A stretch of DNA of 10,660 nucleotides from DASQDN01 sp035630195 (GCA_035630195.1 DASQLD010000435.1:1-10660), one strand, 5' to 3'; positions 1 to 6,959 are shown, numbered from the stretch's first letter. Numbers and translations: made by a program. The notes: a model not told the origin generated them from the letters alone.

Positions 1-849
1 TTGGGGCGGGACGGCCGCATCACAACCGTCAAAGATGTTCCGTTGGTCGATCCGCGCGGATTACGAATCGAACCCAGTGGGAGCATTCTGGTTGCCGACG
101 CGGGCGCACATCGCGTTTTGCAAATCGAACCCGAGGGACGCTGGAAAGTGTTGGCAGAAAAGCCGTTAAACGGCCCGACGGACATCCTTCCGGAATCCGA
201 TGGCTCCATTCTGGTGGCGGATTCGCTGAATGCCCGCATCCGCAGGCTCGTACCAACTGATGGCGCGAGTCCGATCACGCTGGCTTCGCTTCGTATTCTG
301 CACGCGGGTACTGACAAAGAGGAGCCGATCGCTCCCGGACAGGTCGCTTATATTTCCTCCGATGATCGCCTCCCGGAAAAGGGCGTCCGAGTACTCTTCG
401 GGCCGAACAATGCCGAGATCCTATCAGTCGAGGCGCACCGCATCACGTTAATCGTGCCTCCGACGACGACCTTGGGTCTCACCGATGTAATCGTGGCGGA
501 CGATATCGGTCCACTGGCGATCGCCTCCGTCGAAGTTAAAGCGAGTGCGCCAGCGCTGACCGGGACGATTCGAAACGAAGACGGAACCCCGAACTCGCTC
601 GACACGCCCGCGCTGCGAACATCCCCAGTGACCTTCTCGGTAACGGGGGAAGGAATCGCCGCTCAGCCGGTCATAATCGTCTCGATCGGTGGCATCGAAG
701 CCGAGGTCCTGTCGATCACTCGGCAAGCCGGCCAACTGAAAATCGCCGTGCGTGTGCCGGGCGGATTTCTGCCGTCCGGCCTCCTTCCAATCAACATCGA
801 GGTCGACGGAGTTAGGCTCATCAAAGACACCAACATCGCGTGCCGATAA
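1..849 (+). CDS. NHL-repeat secreted protein with IPT-like and TIGR03437-type C-terminal domains (5' truncated)
   Basis: The reading frame is open from base 1 to the TAA at 847-849. The TTG at base 1 is probably not the start; the gene very likely continues upstream. Residues about 16-52 and 56-86 are two NHL-type blades, each with the pattern GSILVAD followed by R and a hydrophobic strand, as in six-bladed NHL propellers. Residues about 95-178 look like an IPT/TIG immunoglobulin-like domain (PGQVAYISS, then VRVLFGPNNAEILSV and ITLIVPP). Residues about 183-282 match the TIGR03437 pattern: NEDGTPNS, VTFSVTGEG, VSIGGIEAEVLS, LKIAVRVPGG and a final INIEVDGV strand. These proteins are generally exported and are abundant in Bryobacter/Solibacter-type Acidobacteriota. 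The role is unknown; the propeller suggests ligand or protein binding outside the cytoplasm. hemL begins 9 bp after the stop, so the two may share a transcript. Confidence 0.85.
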   Translation: MGRDGRITTVKDVPLVDPRGLRIEPSGSILVADAGAHRVLQIEPEGRWKVLAEKPLNGPTDILPESDGSILVADSLNARIRRLVPTDGASPITLASLRILHAGTDKEEPIAPGQVAYISSDDRLPEKGVRVLFGPNNAEILSVEAHRITLIVPPTTTLGLTDVIVADDIGPLAIASVEVKASAPALTGTIRNEDGTPNSLDTPALRTSPVTFSVTGEGIAAQPVIIVSIGGIEAEVLSITRQAGQLKIAVRVPGGFLPSGLLPINIEVDGVRLIKDTNIACR

Positions 850-858
850 GATAGCAGC

Positions 859-2130
859 GTGGATCATTCGCGCTCTGACCAACTCTTTGCCCGCGCCCAG
901 AAGGTAACACCCGGCGGCGTTAACTCACCTGTCCGGGCTTTCAAAGGCGTTGGCGGGACGCCAAGGTTCATCGCTAAGGGAGAGGGCTCGCGGCTCATCG
1001 ACGTCGACGGAAACTCCTACATCGACTACATCTGCTCCTGGGGACCGCTACTCCTCGGCCATCGCCCGAAGCCGGTCATTGATGCGCTGAGAGAGGTGCT
1101 CGAGATCGGAACGAGCTTCGGCGCTCCGACAGAGCGCGAAATCATCCTGGCTGAACTGATCCGGGAAGCCATGCCAAGCATGGAACTGGTTCGTCTCGTC
1201 AATTCCGGTACAGAGGCGACCATGAGCGCGCTTCGAGTCGCTCGGGGTTTCACCGGTCGGAATCTGACGATCAAGTTCGAAGGTTGCTACCACGGCCACG
1301 TCGATTCCCTGCTCGTCAAAGCAGGTTCGGGAATGGCAACTCTGGCGATCTCCGACACCGTTGGAGTTCCAGAGAGCTTCGCCGCCACAACAATTGTCCT
1401 CCCGTTCAACGATCTGAACGCGGTAGAAGCTGCATTTCGTGAACAGGGCGATCAGATCGCTTGCGTTATCGTTGAACCTGTCGTCGGCAACATGGGCTGC
1501 GTGCCGCCCCTTCCAGGGTTCCTCGAGGGCCTCCGGGCCGTCACAAAAGCGCACGGGTCCTTGCTCATCTTCGATGAAGTGATGACGGGTTTCCGGTTAG
1601 CCTTCGGCGGCGCTCAGCAGCTTTATGGAATAAAGCCCGATCTGACGACAATCGGGAAGATCGTCGGCGGCGGATTACCGATCGCTGCTTACGGCGGTCG
1701 GCTCGACATCATGAGCAAGGTGGCGCCTTCGGGGCCGATCTACCAAGCCGGTACGCTGTCTGGCAACCCGCTCGCTGTGAGCGCCGGAATCGCGATGCTA
1801 AAGTACTTGAAGAACCATCCAGAAGTGTATGATGTGATTGAAAGAAGGACATCTGCGCTATGTACAGAATCTTTGCCGGGCGTCACGATCAACCGGGTCG
1901 GATCGATGTTCACGTTCTTCTTTACGGATGAGCCGGTAACTGACTGGAACAGCGCGAAAAAGTCCAATACTCAGCTCTTCAAGCAGTTCTTCCACCACAT
2001 GCTTGATGCCGGTGTTTATTTGGCTCCATCTCAGTTCGAAGCGGGCTTCATGTCGTACGCTCACTCGGACGAGGACGTCCAACAAACCGCCGCCGCAGCC
2101 CGGGCGTTCTTCAAGTCCTTAGGAACCTAA
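859..2130 (+). CDS. hemL: Glutamate-1-semialdehyde 2,1-aminomutase
   Basis: This cytoplasmic PLP enzyme converts glutamate-1-semialdehyde to 5-aminolevulinate, the second step of the C5 route to heme and other tetrapyrroles. The 423 residues match the usual family length. The N-terminus carries the family signature VTPGGVNSPVRAFKGVGG. The aldehyde/PLP pocket is seen in NSGTEATMSALRVARGFTGR and GCYHGHVDSLLVKAGSG, the PLP-binding aspartate in IFDEVMTGFR, and the Schiff-base lysine is K267 in TIGKIVGGGLP (codon 1657-1659). The C-terminus FEAGFMSYAHSDEDV is also typical. The start is the GTG at 859, which puts the conserved region at the normal distance; no strong ribosome binding site is visible before it. 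Its last 20 bp overlap the end of the convergent minus-strand gene, and no terminator is visible between them. Confidence 0.97.
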   Translation: MDHSRSDQLFARAQKVTPGGVNSPVRAFKGVGGTPRFIAKGEGSRLIDVDGNSYIDYICSWGPLLLGHRPKPVIDALREVLEIGTSFGAPTEREIILAELIREAMPSMELVRLVNSGTEATMSALRVARGFTGRNLTIKFEGCYHGHVDSLLVKAGSGMATLAISDTVGVPESFAATTIVLPFNDLNAVEAAFREQGDQIACVIVEPVVGNMGCVPPLPGFLEGLRAVTKAHGSLLIFDEVMTGFRLAFGGAQQLYGIKPDLTTIGKIVGGGLPIAAYGGRLDIMSKVAPSGPIYQAGTLSGNPLAVSAGIAMLKYLKNHPEVYDVIERRTSALCTESLPGVTINRVGSMFTFFFTDEPVTDWNSAKKSNTQLFKQFFHHMLDAGVYLAPSQFEAGFMSYAHSDEDVQQTAAAARAFFKSLGT

Positions 2131-2578
2131 CCGCCGAGAATACGACCACCGATCCGAAGAAGAGCAGACTAAGCGCGACCGTCGCTCGGCGGCGTTCGGG
2201 TGGGACGGTTTGTGCTCGAGCGTCGTTAGGGTGGGTCATCTCCAGACGTAGCGAAACTTGAGTCGGGAAGCGAGCTTCCAGACGATTGTCGAGAATTAAG
2301 ACGTAGTCCCCGGCGTCCGGAATGAGGACGCGGAACTGCTCCGACTTCTCGAAACCGGACGTAAACAGTGGGCGATTCGACCTGCCCCTATTGAAACGCT
2401 CGGCTTCTTCGCGACTCAGGATCATCGCCTGAATCTGCGTCCCGCCACTCACTACCTCGAAAGATCCGTGGACGGTGGCACTGTTCAATGGCGTTTTGAG
2501 CGCTATCGCAGTCCAGTGCGCACTCGGGACCGTAATTAGGGATTCGGTGATAACTACTAGAAAGGCCAAGAAACTCAT
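2111..2578 (-). CDS. Secreted single-pass membrane protein with a GOLD/p24-like pattern, function unknown
   Basis: 155 residues. Residues 1-20 form a hydrophobic signal-like segment (MSFLAFLVVITESLITVPSA), 36-114 a likely beta-sandwich, and 133-152 a hydrophobic C-terminal anchor followed by RFLRT. The middle shows GSFEVVSGGTQIQAMIL, then QFRVLIPDAGDYVLILDN and TQVSLRLEM. This order (G-x-[FY]-x-V-x-SGG near the start, G-x-Y-x-L-x-x-DN near the end, then a final V-rich strand) resembles the GOLD domain of eukaryotic p24 cargo receptors, which also have a signal peptide and a C-terminal anchor. The resemblance is judged by eye, so homology is unproven. The start ATG (2576-2578) overlaps the stop of the upstream amidohydrolase as ATGA, so translational coupling is likely. 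The 3' end overlaps hemL by 20 bp, convergently. I do not recognise a specific family name. Confidence 0.75.
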   Translation of the reverse strand: MSFLAFLVVITESLITVPSAHWTAIALKTPLNSATVHGSFEVVSGGTQIQAMILSREEAERFNRGRSNRPLFTSGFEKSEQFRVLIPDAGDYVLILDNRLEARFPTQVSLRLEMTHPNDARAQTVPPERRRATVALSLLFFGSVVVFSAVRFLRT

Positions 2579-4215
2579 CTGGCTTGATACACAATCTCGC
2601 CGCCAACAACCGTCAGCCGAACCTCAGCAGTCCTGGTGAGGTCTTCCGACAGAATGACGAAGTCCGCTAGTTTGCCGACTTCAATACTCCCTTTCTCGGC
2701 TTCTTCGAACGCCGCGTAAGCCCCTCCGAGCGTCCAGCTTCGCAGGGCTTGGTCACGCGTTAGCTTCTCTTTGGGGAGGAAACCACCGGGAGGATTGCCC
2801 GACGCATCCTGACGAGTCACCGCAGCGTAGAAACCTAAAAGCGGATTCGTTTCCTCGACGGGAAAGTCCGATCCATTCGCAATAGGCACACCCGCCGCGA
2901 GGAATGTCTGCGCCAACCATGCGCCTGCAAGGCGCGCCTTTCCAAGACGAGACTCGGCCCAGCGCATGTCGCTAGTTGCGTGCGTCGACTGGATGGAAGC
3001 AATGATGGAATTTTCCGCGAACAGCTTTATGTCGGACGGATCGACAACTTGGGCGTGCTCGATGCGAAAGCGCCTATCGTTCTTTCCCCCGAGCACCGCC
3101 TTGTAAGCCTCGAGGACGGTCCGATTCGCGCGATCCCCGATCGCATGTGTATTCACTTGAAAGCCACGCTCAATGGCCTGACGGGCAATCTTCTCGATTT
3201 CGGCGCCACTGAGTATGAGCAGACCGGAATTCTTAGCGTCGTCGGCGTACGGCTGCAGGAAGGCAGCACCACGTGAGCCCATGGCTCCATCAGATACCAG
3301 CTTGACACTACGAACTGTCAGCTTTTCAGAGAGTTCCGGACCTTTCTTTAAGTATTCGTTCCATAGGTTGCCGGCTCCACCGATCATCGCGTAGACACGG
3401 ACGGGCAGCTTTCCCTTCAAGATCAGCGAACGATAGGCAGCCAGTTCTCCGGACCCGATGCCAGCGTCGTGGACGCTGGTAATCCCGAAGCGAACGCACT
3501 CCTGGGCTGCGAGTGAAATGGCGCGCTCAATCTGTTCCGGCGTCCGCGCTCGAATCTTACTGGCGACTAGGCCTTGTGCTCTGTCGATGAGAATGCCAGT
3601 CGCCTTTCCCGAGCCGTCGCGGTAAATCTTTCCGCCGGCAGGGTCGGGCGTTTGGCGTTGAATGTCGGCACGCTCGAGGGCGCGAGTGTTTACCCACGCA
3701 GCATGTCCGTCGACGCGACTCAGATAAATCGGATGATCGGGAGCCGCCTTGTCGAGGATCTCAGCGGTAGGAAAGGCCCCGCCCCACTCGGTCTGATCCC
3801 AGGCCCGCCCTTTGATCCATTCCCCTTTCGGTCGAGTCTGTGCGGCTCCGCGGACCATTTCGGCAACCGCCGCAGTCGATTTCACTCCGCGGAAATTGAG
3901 CGATTCGAGAAGGTCGCCCAAACCTGCCATGTGCCCATGCGAGTCGATGAAGCCGGCGATCAGGACACCATTATTCGCGTTGATGCGACGTGTCGAAGAA
4001 CCCACATGGCGCGACGGGTCATCACCGACATAAAGGAATCGTGTACCGCGGACCGCAATGGCTGTCGCGCGAGGCTGCTTGGGGTTACCGGTATGGACGC
4101 GGACGTTGTCGACGATCAGGTCTGCAGGCTGCGCCTGCAAACTCCATGCACTCAGAAAGATGGCTGTTATAACCCACCGTCCGCTTTGGGAAAAGCGGGC
4201 TAAAATGGTAGGCAT
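2575..4215 (-). CDS. Exported amidohydrolase, YtcJ-like (Amidohydro_3 family)
   Basis: 546 residues from the ATG at 4213-4215. Residues 1-29 look like a Sec signal peptide (MPTILARFSQ, hydrophobic WVITAIFLSAWSL, cleavage near QAQ), so the enzyme is probably periplasmic. The metal site of the TIM-barrel amidohydrolases is visible: H93 and H95 in DSHGH, H357 in NTHAIGDRA, H387 in IEHAQ and D450 in NGSDFPVE. The C-terminal GKLADFVILSEDL is the usual small beta domain. The family hydrolyses amide bonds, often in N-formyl or N-acyl compounds; the substrate here cannot be read from sequence. The frame stays open to 4530, but that stretch is antisense to the MauE-like gene and has no family resemblance, so I reject it as an N-terminal extension. 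No Shine-Dalgarno sequence is visible. The start shares CATG with the divergent gene. It is followed, with a 4-bp overlap, by the GOLD-like gene. Confidence 0.92.
   Translation of the reverse strand: MPTILARFSQSGRWVITAIFLSAWSLQAQPADLIVDNVRVHTGNPKQPRATAIAVRGTRFLYVGDDPSRHVGSSTRRINANNGVLIAGFIDSHGHMAGLGDLLESLNFRGVKSTAAVAEMVRGAAQTRPKGEWIKGRAWDQTEWGGAFPTAEILDKAAPDHPIYLSRVDGHAAWVNTRALERADIQRQTPDPAGGKIYRDGSGKATGILIDRAQGLVASKIRARTPEQIERAISLAAQECVRFGITSVHDAGIGSGELAAYRSLILKGKLPVRVYAMIGGAGNLWNEYLKKGPELSEKLTVRSVKLVSDGAMGSRGAAFLQPYADDAKNSGLLILSGAEIEKIARQAIERGFQVNTHAIGDRANRTVLEAYKAVLGGKNDRRFRIEHAQVVDPSDIKLFAENSIIASIQSTHATSDMRWAESRLGKARLAGAWLAQTFLAAGVPIANGSDFPVEETNPLLGFYAAVTRQDASGNPPGGFLPKEKLTRDQALRSWTLGGAYAAFEEAEKGSIEVGKLADFVILSEDLTRTAEVRLTVVGGEIVYQAR
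4181..4198. repeat. Perfect 7-bp inverted repeat left of the divergent starts
   Basis: CCGCTTT (4181-4187) and AAAGCGG (4192-4198) are exact inverted copies around a 4-base loop. The repeat lies 15 bp before the ATG of the MauE-like gene, where its -35 region or leader would be, and inside the signal-peptide codons of the amidohydrolase on the other strand. It could be an operator or a leader hairpin; there is no T-run to make it a terminator. Function is inference. Confidence 0.45.
4201..4206 (+). promoter_or_regulatory. Candidate -10 element of the MauE-like operon
   Basis: TAAAAT matches the sigma-70 -10 consensus at 5 of 6 positions and ends 7 bases before the ATG at 4214, so transcription could begin at or next to the start codon (leaderless mRNA). 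There is no convincing -35 at 17 bp and no usable Shine-Dalgarno sequence for the 4214 start. An in-frame ATG at 4205 overlaps this element and is an alternative start adding three residues. Confidence 0.35.
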
Positions 4216-5137
4216 GGATGACAGTATTGCACAGGCTCCGGAGCAGGCCGGAGCCCTGGATCTTCCTGCGTGGAAGACCGTGCTGAGTGTTGTTTCCGCT
4301 GTCCTGCTGGCGGTAGTGTTTCTTGTAGCTGGCGTCTGGAAGATCACCGATCCGTTCAACGCGGCGAGCAAGATGGTCCAGGCCCAAGTGCCTGCCGACC
4401 TAGGTTTGGCTGCCGCAATTAGCTTCGGTATTGCCGAAACGTTCGCAGGCATGTTGTTGCTGATCCCGCGTTTCCGCCGCTGGGGCGCATGGCTGACGGG
4501 CCTGCTGCTGATCGCGTTCATCGCATACATCGGGTACTACTACGATGTGTTGCGCGGCGCCGACTGCAGTTGCTTCCCAATGATCAAACGCGCTATTGGT
4601 CCAGGGTTTTTTATTGTGGACGGAATCTTCCTGCTGATGGCAATCGGCGCTGGTTTTTGGGCACGGCCTTCCGATGGAAAGCGCACAGCAGCTATCATTC
4701 TCGGCGCGGTGGCGGTCTTTGCGTTTGTGTCGGTCGGTGTGACCTATGCTCGGCAGAGCGGAGTTCAAGCGCCAAAGACGATCACGGTGAATGGACAGCC
4801 GTACTCGCTCCAACATGGGAAACACTTTCTGTACTTCTTCGATCCCGAGTGCTCCCACTGCTATCAGGCCGCAAAGACGATGTCCACGTTCGACTGGGCG
4901 GACACAAAGATCGTCGCGCTTCCCACTGTCAATCCGCAGTTTGGTCCCGGCTTCTTGAAAGACACGGGGTTGAAGGCTGGGCTTTCAGGCGATGCGGCTG
5001 CACTCAAGAAAGTATTCCCATTTGGTGACCCACCGTATGGCGTGGCAATTGAGAATGGCCGGCAAAAAGAGTCGTTTCCTTACTTTGAGGGCGACAAGCC
5101 GGCTGGCGGGCTGCGTAAGATTGATTTCATTCGATAG
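4214..5137 (+). CDS. MauE/DoxX-family membrane protein fused to a thioredoxin-like CxxC domain
   Basis: 307 residues. Hydrophobic segments at about 21-43, 62-85, 91-110, 128-148 and 158-178 form a membrane domain. It resembles MauE/DoxX proteins, including the paired cysteines C118 and C120 in GADCSCF just before a membrane segment, as in the CxCF of MauE-type proteins. Residues about 185-307 resemble a thioredoxin fold: HFLYFFDPECSHC with C213 and C216, then a proline-containing GDPPYGVAIENG where the cis-proline loop is expected. This fits a membrane thiol-disulfide relay with the soluble domain probably on the periplasmic side, as known for MauE and VKOR-type proteins; electron flow between the CxC and CxxC is inferred. 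The first of three tightly packed genes. Start 4214 is preferred because the sequence upstream is antisense to the amidohydrolase; 4205 is possible. Confidence 0.87.
   Translation: MDDSIAQAPEQAGALDLPAWKTVLSVVSAVLLAVVFLVAGVWKITDPFNAASKMVQAQVPADLGLAAAISFGIAETFAGMLLLIPRFRRWGAWLTGLLLIAFIAYIGYYYDVLRGADCSCFPMIKRAIGPGFFIVDGIFLLMAIGAGFWARPSDGKRTAAIILGAVAVFAFVSVGVTYARQSGVQAPKTITVNGQPYSLQHGKHFLYFFDPECSHCYQAAKTMSTFDWADTKIVALPTVNPQFGPGFLKDTGLKAGLSGDAAALKKVFPFGDPPYGVAIENGRQKESFPYFEGDKPAGGLRKIDFIR
4234..4255. repeat. Perfect 8-bp inverted repeat right of the divergent starts
   Basis: GGCTCCGG (4234-4241) and CCGGAGCC (4248-4255) are exact inverted copies around a 6-base loop. On the plus strand they cover codons 7-14 of the MauE-like gene. 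On the minus strand they lie 19-40 bases upstream of the amidohydrolase ATG, in its leader or promoter. Together with the repeat at 4181-4198 they flank the shared start on both sides. No T-run follows, so it is not a terminator; a regulatory role is only inferred. Confidence 0.4.
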
Positions 5138-5143
5138 TGAGCC

Positions 5144-5419
5144 ATGCCCTGCTTACTCGCAATTCTCATTCTGGCGTTCCCGCGGATAGGGATAGTTCTG
5201 CTTTACATGTTCACCGACTTCTTCCGCGGTGTGCACGACACTATCCTACTCCCGCTGCTTGGATTCATCTTCATGCCAGTAACGCTCGTCGCGTACACGT
5301 GGCTGACGAAATCGGGTCAGGCAGTGGATGCGTTTTACCTTGTGGTCATGTTCGTCGCCGTGATCGTGGACCTGGGATTCGTCGGTGGAAGCCGCGCAAG
5401 TTCCCAGAAGCGCAGTTGA
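5144..5419 (+). CDS. Small integral membrane protein, function unknown
   Basis: 91 residues starting MPCLLAILILAFPRIGIVLL, six bases after the stop of the MauE-thioredoxin gene and ending three bases before the DinB gene, so the three are almost certainly one operon. Hydrophobic segments at about 4-22, 33-53 and 63-82 suggest three membrane passes, with a short basic tail (SRASSQKRS). The pattern with an early FPR, a YMFTDFF segment and a DLG near the end of the last helix resembles short uncharacterised membrane proteins found in many bacteria, but no function is known to me. Another frame is open across the same bases; this one is preferred for its membrane-protein composition and its fit between the neighbours. 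Confidence 0.8.
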   Translation: MPCLLAILILAFPRIGIVLLYMFTDFFRGVHDTILLPLLGFIFMPVTLVAYTWLTKSGQAVDAFYLVVMFVAVIVDLGFVGGSRASSQKRS

Positions 5420-5422
5420 CCT

Positions 5423-5965
5423 ATGGAACACGATTTAAACAACACCATAACGTTGCTTGACCGCACGCCTGCAACTCTCAGCGCGCTTTTGCGTGATCTG
5501 CCTAAGACCTGGACGACGCAGAATGAGGGAGAGAACACTTGGAACCCTTTCGACGTCATTGCGCATCTCGTTCACTGCGAAAGCACGGACTGGATGGTTC
5601 GAGCAAGGATGGTGTTGCAGTCTGGCGAGAACGAAACGTTCGAGCCATTCGATCGATTGGGACACCAGCACTACAGTCGCGATAAATCGCTCGAGCAGTT
5701 GCTCGACGAATTCGCTCGGCTGCGGTCAGCGAATGTATCGGAACTGCGCGCAATGAACTTACGGAAAGAAGATCTCGAGAAACGAGGCCGGCATCCGGTA
5801 TTCGGCTCCGTCACTTTGTCGGAGTTGCTTTCAACTTGGGCAGCTCACGACCTGAATCACTTGCACCAACTCTCCCGGGTCATGGCCCATCAATTTCGAA
5901 GCGCTGTGGGTCCTTGGGGTGTGTACCTTGGCGTTCTGCAGTGCGCTGGTCACAGCGCTCCATAA
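5423..5965 (+). CDS. DinB-family protein (DinB_2-like four-helix bundle)
   Basis: 180 residues. DinB-family proteins are four-helix bundles that bind a divalent metal through three histidines; characterised members are thiol (bacillithiol or mycothiol) transferases or metal-dependent hydrolases. Candidate ligands are H48 in VIAHLVHCE and H142 and H146 in AAHDLNHLHQ. The segment WNPFDVIAHLVHCE and the ending AVGPWGVYLGVL are typical of the DinB_2 branch. The substrate is unknown. Third gene of the MauE-like operon, three bases after the small membrane gene; no good ribosome binding site, so translation may be coupled. Its last 86 bp overlap the convergent ADP-ribosylglycohydrolase gene. A second DinB-family gene of a different subtype lies at 7110-7607. 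Confidence 0.88.
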   Translation: MEHDLNNTITLLDRTPATLSALLRDLPKTWTTQNEGENTWNPFDVIAHLVHCESTDWMVRARMVLQSGENETFEPFDRLGHQHYSRDKSLEQLLDEFARLRSANVSELRAMNLRKEDLEKRGRHPVFGSVTLSELLSTWAAHDLNHLHQLSRVMAHQFRSAVGPWGVYLGVLQCAGHSAP

Positions 5966-6911
5966 GAAGCGGCGCGGCGAAATCGACGAGGTATTCCTCG
6001 TTCACCGTTCTCACAACGTCACACCAGCTTTCCTTTATTGTCTCTGGATTGAGAGCGCCGGCAATCGCCCCGCCTATTGATGCCACGGAATCCGAATCTC
6101 CACTAATATTGGCAGCGAGCAGGACGGATTCCTCTACGGACCCGGTGACTAGAGCCAAGCTGATTGCCAAGGGAACGATGAGTTGTGGGCTATTTGGGAA
6201 GTACCGCTCGGCAAGCTCATCGACATCCAGGTGCTTTCTCCTTACCAAGTCGGAATGAATGGACTCTATCGATTGAGCCATGGTCACGCCCGGGGCGGAC
6301 GGCCGAAGTGGTTCGGCTTCTTTAGAAGCTCTGATGGCTACGGCCAACGCTTCGTCGCGGGAACGACCTTCAAGAGCCGCTGACACGGCCCCGGCTACAG
6401 CGGCAGCGGCACAGATAGCGAGCTGCCCACCGTGAGTGGGAATTGCGCACTCAAAGGCGCCTTGAATCAGATCGTCCAGATTGCTCGATGAGTAGATGAC
6501 GCCAATCGGGGCGCTTCGCATAGCGGCTCCGCACCCGTTGCCTTCGGACGCTATGCGGGCAGGATCCCCAATTGCGAGGAACATCCATAACGACACACCC
6601 GGGTGTGCCGACTTCCTGCATTGCAGAAGCTCGCGACCGATTCCTGTGTGGCTGGCATGCCCATCGCGCAAGATGGCACGCACGACGGCAAGTGTCTGTT
6701 CGGTATCATCCGTTGTTTCTCCAATGCGCCACTCGTATCTTTTCCCCAGATAGCGAGGGATAGTATGTCCGGGTTCGCCATGGAATCCGGAAATGCCAGT
6801 CGGATACCAGCGTTGAACATCTTCTCTGGATAGCGTCTCCGTCTGCTTGCCAATGGCATCACCAATGGCGAGTCCTTTGAAGCAGCCTGCCACGCGATCG
6901 ATGAGTGTCAT
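5880..6911 (-). CDS. ADP-ribosylglycohydrolase family protein
   Basis: 343 residues from the ATG at 6909-6911. The family (all-helical, two-metal) removes ADP-ribose from proteins or other acceptors; DraG, which reactivates nitrogenase reductase, is the classical bacterial member. Visible motifs are the N-terminal GCFKGLAIGDAIG, the metal-binding TDDT at 67-70, GNGCGAAMR at 124-132, THGG at 159-162 and the metal-binding SGDSDSVASIGGAIAGA around 270-286. That last motif is usually GGDTDT, so S replaces G and T while the acidic residues remain; activity is probably kept. The target is unknown and no toxin or ADP-ribosyltransferase partner is seen nearby. The last ~28 residues overlap the DinB gene at 5423-5965 and look like an extension past the usual family end. 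The start codon directly follows the T-tract of a terminator; an extension to a TTG at 6950 would pass through the hairpin and is less likely. Confidence 0.9.
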   Translation of the reverse strand: MTLIDRVAGCFKGLAIGDAIGKQTETLSREDVQRWYPTGISGFHGEPGHTIPRYLGKRYEWRIGETTDDTEQTLAVVRAILRDGHASHTGIGRELLQCRKSAHPGVSLWMFLAIGDPARIASEGNGCGAAMRSAPIGVIYSSSNLDDLIQGAFECAIPTHGGQLAICAAAAVAGAVSAALEGRSRDEALAVAIRASKEAEPLRPSAPGVTMAQSIESIHSDLVRRKHLDVDELAERYFPNSPQLIVPLAISLALVTGSVEESVLLAANISGDSDSVASIGGAIAGALNPETIKESWCDVVRTVNEEYLVDFAAPLLMERCDQRTAERQGTHPKDPQRFEIDGP

Positions 6912-6959
6912 AAAACAAAAATACCGGTGAGTTGCTCGGAGGACACGCAACTCACCGGT
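6912..6959 (-). terminator. Strong intrinsic terminator immediately before the ADP-ribosylglycohydrolase start
   Basis: A perfect 13-bp inverted repeat (6923-6935 with 6947-6959) encloses an 11-base loop. Reading the minus strand, it is followed by a T-rich run (ATTTTTGTTTT at 6912-6922) and then at once by the ATG at 6911. The T-run is only on this side, so the terminator acts on minus-strand transcripts coming from the DinB gene at 7110-7607 or from the structured region between. The minus-strand loop contains TCCTCC, which resembles an anti-Shine-Dalgarno sequence. Confidence 0.85.

Noticed and set aside
3574..4203. 209-codon plus-strand frame
   Set aside because: It is a shadow of the amidohydrolase; the minus frame carries the metal-binding motifs, and this one has no domain-like pattern.
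4058..4213. N-terminal extension of the MauE-like frame back to 4058
   Set aside because: It lies antisense to the amidohydrolase signal-peptide region and lacks membrane-protein character; the plausible cytoplasmic N-terminus MDDSIAQ starts at 4214.
4216..4530. N-terminal extension of the amidohydrolase frame up to 4530
   Set aside because: It is antisense to the well-supported MauE-like coding sequence, has low-complexity composition with no family resemblance, and a good signal peptide begins at 4215.
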